Part shown: one piece after another, positions 1 through 9,475 of the stretch
How positions within the stretch are numbered: position 1 is the first letter of the stretch
Layout: each line of letters starts with the position of its first letter
Assembly: GCF_002803515.1 (NCBI RefSeq)
Contig: NZ_PHQX01000001.1
Location: 3,410,001-3,474,000, forward strand
Source: Stenotrophomonas lactitubi
GTDB lineage: Bacteria; Pseudomonadota; Gammaproteobacteria; Xanthomonadales; Xanthomonadaceae
DNA length: 64,000 nt
Direction of reading: 5' to 3'
Program-made: the position numbers and the translations under genes
Notes under the pieces: model-generated
Seen by the model: only the letters and a program-made list of their open reading frames with translations
Database searches by the model: none
What the model was told of the DNA's origin: nothing

Positions 1-138
1 CGCCGCCTGCAGTGCGACCTGATCGTCATCGGCCACCGCCATCTGTCACGCCTGCAGCATCTATTCGAACCCTCGGTCGGGCAATGGACCATCGACCATG
101 CGCCATGCCCGGTGCTGGTGGAAACCCGCGATCCGTAG
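1..138 (+). CDS. Universal stress protein family, C-terminal fragment
   Basis: The reading frame is open from the first base and ends with TAG. The visible 45 residues contain a hydrophobic strand (DLIVIGHR), an intervening SRLQHLF segment and a closing strand (APCPVLVE). This is the order seen at the end of UspA-fold proteins, where G-x(2)-G-x(9)-G-S/T nucleotide-binding residues precede the last strand; here that motif is only partly kept (GHRHLSRL, EPSVG). The N-terminal part lies outside the window, so the ATP-binding state cannot be judged. Cytoplasmic stress role is inferred from the family. Confidence 0.6.
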   Translation, partial: RRLQCDLIVIGHRHLSRLQHLFEPSVGQWTIDHAPCPVLVETRDP

Positions 139-149
139 GTACTCCCGGC

Positions 150-620
150 ATGGCCTCACGTTCCCCTGTATTTCCCACCCGCGTGAGTTATCGCGCCTTC
201 GGCCGTCAGTTCAGTCGCGGCGAACAGGTCCTGCTGGCTGCACTGCGGCAACTGGGCGACCCTGCGCAGCAGGCCGAGGGCCTGCGGCAACTGGCCGCCC
301 TGGGCCTGGATGCCGAAGGTTGCGACGCCTTCCGTGAACTGCTGCCATTGCTGGCCACGCCGCATGCACCGATCGAACTGCTGCCGGCCGGGTCGCCCTT
401 CATTTCCGCCAGCGAACTGGACCTGCTGGTCTGTCTGCTGCGCATTGCGCAATGGCGGCACGCACGCCCACGCGAGGACGATGTGCTGGCGCCGCTGCGT
501 CGCCAACTGGCATGTTGTGCGGCGGCGGTGCACGCCACGCCGTTGATATTGCGGCAACGGTCGCTGTCACCCGTGGGCCTGCGCCTGCTGGATCCGGCCG
601 GGTGGCTGCGCCAACGCTGA
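150..620 (+). CDS. Conserved hypothetical protein (156 aa)
   Basis: I chose the ATG at 150, just after the stop of the upstream stress-protein gene, because an ATG at 12 would overlap that gene by more than 100 bases. The protein is rich in Leu, Ala and Arg and looks alpha-helical and soluble, with no signal peptide or membrane segment. I recognise no family. The frame keeps a high-GC third position, which supports coding. It may be co-transcribed with the stress-protein gene, since only 11 bases separate them. Confidence 0.55.
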   Translation: MASRSPVFPTRVSYRAFGRQFSRGEQVLLAALRQLGDPAQQAEGLRQLAALGLDAEGCDAFRELLPLLATPHAPIELLPAGSPFISASELDLLVCLLRIAQWRHARPREDDVLAPLRRQLACCAAAVHATPLILRQRSLSPVGLRLLDPAGWLRQR

Positions 621-661
621 TCGGCCGCGCACCTTCCTGCCGCGGCGGTAGTCCAGGCGTG

Positions 662-2107
662 CTAACAGTCCAGCGTGTCGTGCGCGCCCCCGTGGTCGTC
701 CAGCACGTGCGCGTGCAGGATCACCCGGTTACGGCCTGCACGCTTGGCCGCGTACAGGCCCGCATCGGCATCGGCCAGCAGCTGTTCGGCGCTGGCCAGC
801 GCCGGCGGATGCAGGTAGCCCACACCCACGCTGATGCTGACCGGGCCTTCCGGCAGCGGCAATGCTTCCACCGCCTCGCGCAGGCGCTCGGCCAGTGCCA
901 GCACACCCGACAGCGGGCTGCCGGGCACGATCACCGCGAACTCCTCACCGCCATAGCGCGCCACGCTGTCGGCCGCGCGCCCGGCGGTGGCCTGCAGCAC
1001 CGCAGCCACCGCCTGCAGGCAGCGGTCGCCGGCGGGATGACCGTGCTGGTCGTTGAATGCCTTGAAATGGTCGATATCCACCAGCAGCAACGCCATTTCG
1101 CTGCCGCTGCGGCGCGCACGGTTCCATTCGGCCAGCAGCAGCGTATCGAACTGACGGCGATTGGCGACGCCGGTCAGGCCATCCTGCCGCGCCAGCTGAT
1201 CAAGACCCGCCTGCCGTTCCAGCAGGTCGATCTGCAGCAGGGTGCTGCGCAGGCCGAAGCCCAGTGTCGCCACCACGAAGCCAGTCACGGCCAAAGGCCG
1301 CGCGTGATCCACCACCAGAGTGCCGACCACCAGCAGCAGCAAGGGCAGGATGATCGGCCCACCCGCCTGCACCAATCGCAGCAGGCGGGGATGCAGCACG
1401 AAGCCCGGCGCAGGTGCCTGACGCAGCGCCAGTACCGCCAACAGCAGGAACGGCAGGTCGATCAACAGATCGTTGTAGGCGCCGAACGACTGTTCGGAGG
1501 TGTAGTGATTGATGTAGAACGCCAGCAGCAGATATGACAATGCGTACAGCGCCAGCGCGCGGTAGAAGCTGCGCCGTTCAGGCGCGTCGCCGGCGACCCA
1601 GCGCACCACCGCGAAGCCGGCGATGCACAGGTTCTGGATGTCGAACATGCGCTGCATGTGGGCCATCGCCTGGTCATCGATGTCGATGCGGTCGGCGAAG
1701 GACTGGGTATGCACGAAGAACAGCACGCCCAGCAGCGCGGCCATCACGCCGTCGATCAGGCTGATCATCCGGCGTTCGCGACGGGCGCGGGCCAGGATGA
1801 ACACCAGCGGCACGCCGTACAGCACATACAACAGCAGGCTGGCGCGCGGGGTGATGTCGGACCGTCCGGCCCCCAGTGCGTCGGCCATGTTGAAGGCCAT
1901 GCCACCGGCCCAGAGCAGCAGCGCGATTGCAGTGGCCCGCCAGCCCAGTGCAGCGCGGTCGCGCTGGCCACGCCACAGGCAGGCCGCGGCGGCCAGCAGA
2001 GGCGCCGCGGTCAGGAACACGAACGATCCCCCACCGGCCGTACCCGGCCAGAACGCCACGACCACGCCATGGCAGATCACGAACATCAGCGCCAGCACAA
2101 CCAGCAT
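662..2107 (-). CDS. Membrane-anchored GGDEF diguanylate cyclase
   Basis: Predicted to make cyclic di-GMP from two GTP at the inner membrane. The N-terminal half has about six to eight hydrophobic segments forming a sensor-like membrane module. The C-terminal GGDEF domain carries an intact GGEEF active site at residues 386-390 (481-residue numbering), and RAAD exactly five residues upstream fits the product-inhibition I-site. The DGLTGVANRR segment marks the domain start. I chose the ATG at 2107 because a GGGGGA stretch lies just ahead of it; an ATG at 2161 would add 18 residues. No EAL domain is present, so it is a synthase only. The sensed signal is unknown. Confidence 0.88.
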   Translation of the reverse strand: MLVVLALMFVICHGVVVAFWPGTAGGGSFVFLTAAPLLAAAACLWRGQRDRAALGWRATAIALLLWAGGMAFNMADALGAGRSDITPRASLLLYVLYGVPLVFILARARRERRMISLIDGVMAALLGVLFFVHTQSFADRIDIDDQAMAHMQRMFDIQNLCIAGFAVVRWVAGDAPERRSFYRALALYALSYLLLAFYINHYTSEQSFGAYNDLLIDLPFLLLAVLALRQAPAPGFVLHPRLLRLVQAGGPIILPLLLLVVGTLVVDHARPLAVTGFVVATLGFGLRSTLLQIDLLERQAGLDQLARQDGLTGVANRRQFDTLLLAEWNRARRSGSEMALLLVDIDHFKAFNDQHGHPAGDRCLQAVAAVLQATAGRAADSVARYGGEEFAVIVPGSPLSGVLALAERLREAVEALPLPEGPVSISVGVGYLHPPALASAEQLLADADAGLYAAKRAGRNRVILHAHVLDDHGGAHDTLDC

Positions 2108-2340
2108 GCATCCCCCATGCGCAAGGCCGTATGGCGGCACGATAGCGCGCCGCCACGCCACAGCGGCGTGATCCGCGTTGGAAAAGACGGATACGCGACA
2201 GTGGCAGCCGTCTCGCGAAATGGTTGCCCGGCGACGCTCGCGGGCCAGCCGGGAAGCCGCCCGACAGCCGCGACCTGTAAAATGCGAAAATCCCTCCCCA
2301 TCCTGGCGAGCGCCTCCGCGCCGGCCACCCCAGATATCCC

Positions 2341-3204
2341 GTGAAAACCCCCGAAGGACTGCGCGCGCTGATCGACGACGGCGTGATCGATGAAGTGCTA
2401 CGCCCGCTCAAGAGCGGCAAGGAAGCGGCCGTGTACGTGGTACGCAGCGGCAACGAGGTGCGCTGCGCGAAGGTCTACAAGGACATGGCCCAGCGCAGCT
2501 TCCAGCAGCGCGTGCAGTACCAGGAAGGCCGCAAGGTGCGCGGCAGCCGTGAGGCGCGTGCGGTGGGCAAGGCCAGCAAGTACGGCCGCAAGCAGCAGGA
2601 AACGGCCTGGAAGAACACCGAGGTGGACTCGCTGTACCTGCTGCGTGATGCCGGCGTGCGCGTGCCCGAGCCATACGGCTACTTCCACGGCGTGCTGGTG
2701 ATGGAGCTGGTCACCGATGCCGACGGTTTCTCCGCCGCCCGCCTGGGCGAAGTGGAACTGGAGCCCGAACAGGCCCGCCAGTTCCACCAGACCCTGGTCC
2801 GGCAGGTGGTGCGCATGCTGTGCTGCGGCCTGATCCATGGCGATCTCTCGCCGTACAACGTGCTGGTCGGTCCCGATGGCCCGGTGGTGATCGATTTCCC
2901 CCAGGTGGTCAGTGCAGGCGGCAACAACGCCGCGCGCAGCATGCTGCTGCGGGACGTCAACAACCTCACCGCCTACTTGGGCCGTTTCGCCCCTGAACTG
3001 CTGGACAGCTGGTATGGCGAGGAAATGTGGGCGCTGTTCGAGGCTGGCAGCCTGCTGCCGGACAGCGAGCTCACCGGCACCTTTGTGCACGATGAATCTA
3101 CCGTCGACCTCGACAGCGTGCGCCACGCCATCAACGATGCGCGCGAAGAAGCCCTGATCCGCCAGCAGGGCCGTGAAGCGGCGGAAGAAGACGACGACGT
3201 ATAA
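2341..3204 (+). CDS. RIO-family serine/threonine protein kinase
   Basis: A 287-residue atypical kinase with a GTG start. It has the RIO1-like nucleotide-binding region (KSGKEAAVYVV, Lys in CAKVYK), the catalytic loop HGDLSPYNVLV with Asp168, and the metal-binding Asp185 in VIDFPQVV. The long basic insert with YGRKQQETAWKNTE before the hinge is typical of RIO1 proteins. Bacterial RIO kinases occur singly and their substrates are mostly unknown; a ribosome-linked role is known only for archaeal and eukaryotic relatives. The acidic tail (EEDDDV) is worth noting. The gene stands alone, facing fghA, with 2162-2340 as its upstream region. Confidence 0.85.
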   Translation: MKTPEGLRALIDDGVIDEVLRPLKSGKEAAVYVVRSGNEVRCAKVYKDMAQRSFQQRVQYQEGRKVRGSREARAVGKASKYGRKQQETAWKNTEVDSLYLLRDAGVRVPEPYGYFHGVLVMELVTDADGFSAARLGEVELEPEQARQFHQTLVRQVVRMLCCGLIHGDLSPYNVLVGPDGPVVIDFPQVVSAGGNNAARSMLLRDVNNLTAYLGRFAPELLDSWYGEEMWALFEAGSLLPDSELTGTFVHDESTVDLDSVRHAINDAREEALIRQQGREAAEEDDDV

Positions 3205-3250
3205 GCGCCACGCCATGTGTGGCGGCTCGACGCTACGGACAAGCCAGAGC

Positions 3251-3272
3251 AGCCGAGCGTGGGCTCGGCTAC
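3251..3272 (-). repeat. SMAG-type GTAG palindrome (single)
   Basis: Read on the minus strand this starts with GTAG and folds as GCCGAGCCC/ACGCTCGGC. It lies between the convergent RIO kinase and fghA genes and may help end transcription from both sides. Confidence 0.7.
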
Positions 3273-3276
3273 AGGG

Positions 3277-4107
3277 TCAGGCCTTCAGTGCGCGCGCGTG
3301 GTGGGCGATGTGCTCGCCGATGAAGCTGGCGATGAAGTAGTAGCTGTGGTCGTAGCCCGGCTGCAGGCGCAGGCTCAGCGGATGGCCGGCCGCTTGGCAG
3401 GCCTGCTGCAGGCGCTGCGGCTGCAGCTGGGTGTGCAGGAACTCATCGCCCTCGCCCTGGTCGACCAGCAGCGGCAGGCGCTCTCCGGCGTTGGCCACAA
3501 GCTGGCAGGCATCCCACTGCGACCAATCGGCCGGGTTGTCACCGAGGTAGGCGGTGAACGCCTTCTGTCCCCACGGCACGTGACTGGGCGCGACGATCGG
3601 CGAGAACGCCGACACGCTGCGGTAACGGCCCGGGTTGCGCAGCGCGATCACCAGTGCACCGTGGCCGCCCATCGAATGGCCGCTGATGCCCCGCGCATCG
3701 GTAGCCGGGAAGTTCGCTTCGATCAGCGCCGGCAGTTCCTGCGCGACGTAGTCGTGCATGCGGTAGTGCTTCGCCCACGGCGCACGGGTGGCGTTGAGAT
3801 AGAAGCCCGCGCCCTTGCCGAGGTCATAGCCCTCGGCATCGGCCACGTCATCGCCGCGCGGACTGGTGTCCGGGGCGACGATGATCACGCCGTGCTCGGC
3901 CGCGTAGCGCTGAGCCCCAGCCTTGGTGATGAAATTCTGCTCGGTGCAGGTCAGCCCGCTCAGCCAGTACAGCACCGGCAGCTTCTGGCTGGCGGCCTGC
4001 GGCGGCAGGTATACGGCGAACTGCATGTCGCAGCCCAGCGTGGTGGAGTGATGGCGATAGACGTCCTGCCAACCGCCGGCACAGGCGCGGTGTTCGATGC
4101 GTTCCAT
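3277..4107 (-). CDS. fghA: S-formylglutathione hydrolase
   Basis: Hydrolyses S-formylglutathione to formate and glutathione, the second step of glutathione-dependent formaldehyde removal. The 276-residue length matches the esterase D family. The nucleophile elbow GHSMGG contains Ser145; the oxyanion-region motif WLSGLTC and the later DQGEGDEF (Asp) and YDHSYYF (His) supply the rest of the triad. It is the last gene of the minus-strand operon frmR-frmA-YqcC-like-fghA, 63 bases after the YqcC-like gene, and the intervening gap holds a SMAG palindrome. Confidence 0.93.
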   Translation of the reverse strand: MERIEHRACAGGWQDVYRHHSTTLGCDMQFAVYLPPQAASQKLPVLYWLSGLTCTEQNFITKAGAQRYAAEHGVIIVAPDTSPRGDDVADAEGYDLGKGAGFYLNATRAPWAKHYRMHDYVAQELPALIEANFPATDARGISGHSMGGHGALVIALRNPGRYRSVSAFSPIVAPSHVPWGQKAFTAYLGDNPADWSQWDACQLVANAGERLPLLVDQGEGDEFLHTQLQPQRLQQACQAAGHPLSLRLQPGYDHSYYFIASFIGEHIAHHARALKA

Positions 4108-4148
4108 GATGTTCTCCTGCGCGGCGCGTCAGCGCACGCGTGCTTCTG

Positions 4149-4191
4149 GTAGATGCCGACCTTGGTCGGCTTATCCACGCACGGCGTGGAT
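4149..4191. repeat. SMAG palindrome plus second palindrome overlapping a gene end
   Basis: A GTAG-started palindrome (GCCGACC TT GGTCGGC) at 4149-4170 is followed by ATCCACGCACGGCGTGGAT at 4173-4191. The second palindrome overlaps the last codons and stop of the YqcC-like gene, so the repeat encodes that protein's final residues (about GIHAVRG). Confidence 0.65.
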
Positions 4192-4530
4192 GCCTTTGTT
4201 GATCAGTTCATCCAGCTGCGCCAGCAAGCGCAGCAACGGCTCGACGCCAGGCTGGCCATCAAGATTGCGATATGCCGCCGCTGCCACGTTGCTGCGCGGC
4301 GGCCACTGGCCATCAGCGCGGGCCTCGTGCAGACGCGGCAGGAATACCTGCCCCAGCCACTGCTCGAACGACATGCCATCGTCGCTGCCGAAGGCCGAGG
4401 TCACCGCACGCGGTAGCCCCACTTCACCCACGACCCAGCCCAGCGCGCGCAGCGCCTGCTCGATCGGGGCCACCAGAGCCGCGCGCGGGTCTTCCGCACG
4501 CGGCCGGCGCAGGGCATCCAGCCAGCCCAT
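4171..4530 (-). CDS. YqcC-like domain protein
   Basis: A 119-residue helical protein resembling the YqcC family, small soluble proteins of unknown function (conserved features here: IEQALRALGWW-like helix, MSFEQWLGQVFLPRL, and a C-terminal LLRLLAQLDELIN helix). It starts 8 bases after the stop of frmA and therefore sits inside the formaldehyde operon, between the dehydrogenase and the hydrolase. Its C-terminus runs into a SMAG palindrome. No catalytic motif is visible; family assignment is by overall pattern. Confidence 0.7.
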   Translation of the reverse strand: MGWLDALRRPRAEDPRAALVAPIEQALRALGWVVGEVGLPRAVTSAFGSDDGMSFEQWLGQVFLPRLHEARADGQWPPRSNVAAAAYRNLDGQPGVEPLLRLLAQLDELINKGIHAVRG

Positions 4531-4538
4531 GACGCGCC

Positions 4539-5986
<1,448 letters not shown>

Positions 5987-6006
5987 GGCAGGCCGGCCTC
6001 GGAACT

Positions 6007-6023
6007 ATACTGGGGGATAGTAT
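6007..6023 (-). promoter_or_regulatory. FrmR/RcnR-type operator
   Basis: The sequence ATACTGGGGGATAGTAT has ATACT/AGTAT arms around a 7-base G-rich spacer. This fits the TACT-G6-N-AGTA form known for RcnR-type sites of this repressor family with one base difference in the spacer. It lies just ahead of frmR. Confidence 0.8.
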
Positions 6024-6042
6024 ACAGAAGCCGATCCGTACC

Positions 6043-6951
6043 TCAATCGAAGACGCCCTCTGCGGCCAGTCGGCTCAGCTCCTCCACCACGTAACGCACC
6101 TTCGGCCGCAGGTGCCGCGTCTGTGGCCACAGCGCGTGAATGTCCACGTGGTGCTGCATGCAGTGATCGAGCACCGACTGCAGCGCGCCGGACTCGAGAT
6201 GCCGGCGCACCAGCGATACCGGCATCTGGCAGATGCCCAGGCCAGCCAGCGCGCCTTCGATCACCGCATCGCCATCATTGAGCTGGTAGGTGCCGCTGGG
6301 AATGAACACCCCCTGGGTGCCCGCGTCTCCCATCCGCCAGGCCACGGGCTGTCCATGGCGGTAGCCGACGATGCTGCGGTGTGCATGTAGATCGTCAATG
6401 GTCCGTGGCGTGCCATGAACCTGCAGGTAGGCCGGCGCGGCGCAGGTCACCAGCCGCTGGCTGGCCAGCTTGCGCGCGACCAGGTGCTCGGCGTGATGCA
6501 GGCCGCCGAAGCGGATCAGCAGGTCGATGCCTTCCTCAAGTGGGTCGACGAAGTGATCGGTGAAGGTCATCGTCAACTGCAGGTCCGGATACTGCTGGCA
6601 CATTTTCAGCAGCACCGGCAGCACCACCAGCCGCCCGAACGAGGACGGCATGTCGATGCGCAGGCGGCCGCTCGGCAGATGTGCCGCCGAGCCCAGGCAG
6701 GCTTCGGCTGCCGCGATTTCATCCAGCGCCGCCGCGCAGGAGGCGTAGTAGGCCTCGCCATCGGTGGTCAGCGCGATGCGACGCGTGGTGCGATGGAACA
6801 GGCGCACACCCAGCCGCGCTTCCAGCCGGGCAATGGCCTTGCCGACCGCCGAGCGCGAGATGCCCAGGGCATCGGCCGCTTCGGTGAAGGTGGCCGAGCG
6901 CGCCGTGGTGACGAAGGTCACCAGGCCATTCAACGATTCGACGGGGAGCAT
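6043..6951 (-). CDS. LysR-family transcriptional regulator
   Basis: A 302-residue LysR regulator: N-terminal winged helix (FTEAADALGISRSAVGKAIARLEARLGVRLFHRTTRRI) followed by a substrate-binding domain with SGRLRIDMPSSFGR and LLIRFG. The DNA-binding and linker patterns match the subgroup that often controls neighbouring oxidoreductases. It is divergent from the old yellow enzyme gene at 7074, with a 122-base shared promoter region containing a dyad (6980-6996), so that gene is the likely target. The inducer is unknown, probably an electrophile or aromatic compound. Confidence 0.9.
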   Translation of the reverse strand: MLPVESLNGLVTFVTTARSATFTEAADALGISRSAVGKAIARLEARLGVRLFHRTTRRIALTTDGEAYYASCAAALDEIAAAEACLGSAAHLPSGRLRIDMPSSFGRLVVLPVLLKMCQQYPDLQLTMTFTDHFVDPLEEGIDLLIRFGGLHHAEHLVARKLASQRLVTCAAPAYLQVHGTPRTIDDLHAHRSIVGYRHGQPVAWRMGDAGTQGVFIPSGTYQLNDGDAVIEGALAGLGICQMPVSLVRRHLESGALQSVLDHCMQHHVDIHALWPQTRHLRPKVRYVVEELSRLAAEGVFD

Positions 6952-6979
6952 CGGCAGACTCGCTCATTGGGGAAAGATA

Positions 6980-6996
6980 TTCCCGCTTGTCGGGAA
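6980..6996. promoter_or_regulatory. Dyad between divergent LysR and old yellow enzyme genes
   Basis: TTCCCG-CTTGT-CGGGAA is a perfect 6-base inverted repeat with a 5-base spacer, placed midway between the two divergent genes. LysR proteins bind dyads in such positions. The match is to position and symmetry only, not to a known consensus. Confidence 0.5.
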
Positions 6997-7073
6997 ATTT
7001 ACCGCCTTTATGTGCCTTCATGTCAACTCCATCATGGTGCTGTCGCGCCGTTGGCGCCCCTCCCCGCACCGAG

Positions 7074-8186
7074 ATGACTGACATGACCGCCCCCCTGTTC
7101 CGCCCGTTCGACCTCGCTGGACTGCCCCTGCACAACCGCATCGCGATGGCGCCGATGACCCGTGCCCGCAACCCCGGCGCCATCGCCAATGCACTGACCG
7201 CGCAGTACTACCGTCAGCGCGCCAGCGCCGGCCTGATCATCAGCGAAGGCACGCCAGTGTCGGCGCAGGGCCAGGGCTACATCGACGTGCCGGGCATCTG
7301 GTCCGCTGAACAGGTCGCCGGCTGGAAGCTTGTCACCGACGCCGTACACGCTGCGCAGGGCGCGATCTTCGCCCAGCTGTGGCACGTCGGACGCATGTCA
7401 CACAGCTCGCTGCAGCCCGACGGCGGCCAGCCGGTGAGCGCCGGCACGCGACCGGTGGCGAGCGATCCGAAGAACACCTCGTTCGTGTATCTGGATGACG
7501 GCAGCCGTGGCCATGCCGATCCGACGCCGCCGCGCGCGCTGCGCACCGACGAAGTGCCGGGTATCGTCAGCGACTTCGTACGCGGCGCTGAAAATGCCAT
7601 CGCTGCCGGCTTCGATGGCATCGAGCTGCATGCCGCCAACGGCTACCTGTTCGAGCAGTTCCTCAACCCGATCACCAATGATCGGCAGGATCTCTACGGT
7701 GGTTCACTGCGCAACCGCGCACGGCTGATCCTGGACACCGTGGATGCGATGGCGCAGCGGATCGGTGCACAGCGGATCGGCGTGCGCCTGGCGCCGAACA
7801 GCCAGACTTTCGACATGCCGGCCTATGCAGAGAACGAAGCCACCTATCTTTACTTGGCCGAAGAGCTTGGCAAGCGCGGGCTGGCGTATGTGCATCTGAA
7901 CGACAACTACCTGCGCGGCGCGCCCGTCATCGGCGAGGCGTTCCTGAAGACTTTCAAGCAAACCTACGGCGGCACCGTGATTCTCGCCGGTGGGCTCACC
8001 CGTGAGCGTGCTCTGCGACTGGTCGAAGATGGCATCATCGACCTGGCCGCGTTCGGCCAGCCGTTCATCGCCAACCCGGATCTGGTCGAGCGCCTGCAGC
8101 GCGATGTGCCGCTGGCCGTACCCGATCGCAGCACCTATTACGGCGGTGGCAGCGAGGGCTACCTCGACTACCCGCTCGCACAGTAG
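7074..8186 (+). CDS. Old yellow enzyme-family FMN oxidoreductase (alkene reductase)
   Basis: Reduces activated C=C bonds or nitro groups with NAD(P)H through bound FMN. It has the TIM-barrel OYE pattern: RIAMAPMTRARN at the N-terminus, FAQLWHVGRMSH, and the substrate-binding pair His186/Asn189 in ELHAANGYLFEQFLNP, then GGSLRNRARL and the C-terminal FGQPFIANPDL phosphate-binding segment. I chose the ATG at 7074; an ATG at 7083 is equally possible. The stop codon TAG is the last three bases of a SMAG GTAG. The closest well-known relatives are N-ethylmaleimide reductases. Confidence 0.92.
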   Translation: MTDMTAPLFRPFDLAGLPLHNRIAMAPMTRARNPGAIANALTAQYYRQRASAGLIISEGTPVSAQGQGYIDVPGIWSAEQVAGWKLVTDAVHAAQGAIFAQLWHVGRMSHSSLQPDGGQPVSAGTRPVASDPKNTSFVYLDDGSRGHADPTPPRALRTDEVPGIVSDFVRGAENAIAAGFDGIELHAANGYLFEQFLNPITNDRQDLYGGSLRNRARLILDTVDAMAQRIGAQRIGVRLAPNSQTFDMPAYAENEATYLYLAEELGKRGLAYVHLNDNYLRGAPVIGEAFLKTFKQTYGGTVILAGGLTRERALRLVEDGIIDLAAFGQPFIANPDLVERLQRDVPLAVPDRSTYYGGGSEGYLDYPLAQ

Positions 8187-8206
8187 ATCCACGCCATGCG
8201 TGGATG
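8183..8206 (+). repeat. SMAG palindrome overlapping a stop codon
   Basis: GTAG followed by ATCCACGCCATGCGTGGAT. The TAG of its GTAG head is the stop codon of the preceding old yellow enzyme gene. Confidence 0.85.
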
Positions 8207-8269
8207 CCGCGCCTTGATCCCGCCGGGCCACGAGTGCATCGTGGCCCGGTCCGGACTCGGTCCTGCCCC

Positions 8270-8686
8270 ATGAACTGCTCAGCGGCCTCCTTCATCGTCA
8301 ACCTCGACGTCCCCGATCTTGCAGCGGCCGAGGCGTTCTACACCGAAGCTTTCAGCCTGAGGATCGGCCGCCGCCTGGGCCCCGGCGCACTGGAACTGCT
8401 CGGCGGCCCCACGCCGCTATACCTGCTGCAGAACGACGCCGGCAGCGCAGCGACCGAAGACGGCGACGTGCGCGATTACGAGCGACATTGGACGCCCGTG
8501 CATCTGGACTGGGTGGTCGCCGATATCGACGCTGCGCTTGCCCGCGCCGTTGCAGCCGGCGCTTCTCTTGAACAGGCCGTGCGCGAACACCGCTGGGGAA
8601 GAATCGCCGTGCTGGCCGATCCCTTCGGCCATGGCTTCTGCCTGATCCAGTTCAGCGATGCAGGCTATGACGCCCTGCTGGAGTAG
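8270..8686 (+). CDS. VOC-superfamily (glyoxalase/bleomycin resistance-like) protein
   Basis: A 138-residue protein with the two beta-alpha-beta-beta-beta modules of the vicinal oxygen chelate fold: FIVNLDVPDLAAAEAFYTEAF at the start and VADPFGHGFCLIQF at the end. The family includes metal-dependent dioxygenases, glyoxalase I and antibiotic-binding proteins, so the substrate cannot be named. I chose the ATG at 8270 since the N-terminus then matches the first VOC strand. It follows the old yellow enzyme gene by 83 bases and converges with the PhlG-like gene. Confidence 0.85.
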   Translation: MNCSAASFIVNLDVPDLAAAEAFYTEAFSLRIGRRLGPGALELLGGPTPLYLLQNDAGSAATEDGDVRDYERHWTPVHLDWVVADIDAALARAVAAGASLEQAVREHRWGRIAVLADPFGHGFCLIQFSDAGYDALLE

Positions 8687-8695
8687 CACCCGAGT

Positions 8696-9391
8696 TCACC
8701 ACGGCAGTGGCACCGCCTCGTCATTCGCGCGTTCTCCGTAGTACAGCGACGGCAGCAGCCGCGACAGGAAACTGAACTCGGTATAGCAGTGCTTGAGCAG
8801 TCCCAGGCCGATCGCATCGCTGGCGTCGCGCTGCGGATCTTTGCTGTCCAGGCCAAGCACGAAGCGACTGCGCAGCACGCAGCCGAACGGTGTATCGCGC
8901 GCGACGTGCAGCATCTGGCCATCGCAGGGATCACCGTGCGCGTCCAGACGAACGTGGTCACCAAAACCGATGCGCGCGGCGATCACCGCCGAGACATCGC
9001 CGGCATCCTGCGCCGCCTGCAGACGCTCGGGTGTGAGCAACGTGCGCGGATCGTGGAACTTCAGGCGTGCCGCCACCGGCGGGATGTCGGCCAGCGACTC
9101 GACGGCCTGGATGCTGGCGCCATGGTAGCTGCGCCCACGCTGCCAGGCCTCGTCCCAGCCACGGTGCTCGACGTGGTCCAGCGGGTGCCACCAGCGGATG
9201 TGCTGGGTGGTCTCGAAGAAGGTGAACCACCAGTCCAGCATGCGCCCCTTGCAGCCGTGAAGATCGGTGCGCACCGCGACCAGCAGGGTGCCGTCCGCGC
9301 GACGCTGGATGCCGGTCTCCAGGTGCATCGGTGCCGGATCAAGCAGGTCGTGGTGGTCCAGCCAGGCGTGAGCGTTGGCAACGGTTTCCAT
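8696..9391 (-). CDS. PhlG-like (DAPG hydrolase-type) protein
   Basis: A 231-residue protein resembling the zinc-dependent 2,4-diacetylphloroglucinol hydrolase PhlG family, C-C hydrolases acting on phloroglucinol-like beta-diketones. Visible candidate metal ligands are a His-rich segment (HIRWWHPLDHVEH, His64-His76) and His201/Glu205 in HCYTE, which matches the H-x3-E pair of PhlG. I chose the ATG at 9391 behind GAGGGA. It is divergent from a TetR repressor with palindromes between them, so it is probably induced by its substrate. The natural substrate here is unknown. Confidence 0.7.
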   Translation of the reverse strand: METVANAHAWLDHHDLLDPAPMHLETGIQRRADGTLLVAVRTDLHGCKGRMLDWWFTFFETTQHIRWWHPLDHVEHRGWDEAWQRGRSYHGASIQAVESLADIPPVAARLKFHDPRTLLTPERLQAAQDAGDVSAVIAARIGFGDHVRLDAHGDPCDGQMLHVARDTPFGCVLRSRFVLGLDSKDPQRDASDAIGLGLLKHCYTEFSFLSRLLPSLYYGERANDEAVPLPW

Positions 9392-9427
9392 GGTGAATCC
9401 CTCGGGAGATGAGGATCGGACAATACG

Positions 9428-9457
9428 GAAACGCACATCGTTTCGCAATTATCGAAA
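9428..9457. promoter_or_regulatory. Overlapping palindromes, likely TetR-family operator
   Basis: GAAACG-CACAT-CGTTTC (9428-9444) is a perfect inverted repeat and overlaps a second one, TTTCG-CAATTAT-CGAAA (9441-9457). They lie between the divergent PhlG-like and TetR genes, the usual place for a TetR operator controlling both. Confidence 0.65.
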
Positions 9458-9475
9458 TGCGCTAGAATGTGCGCA

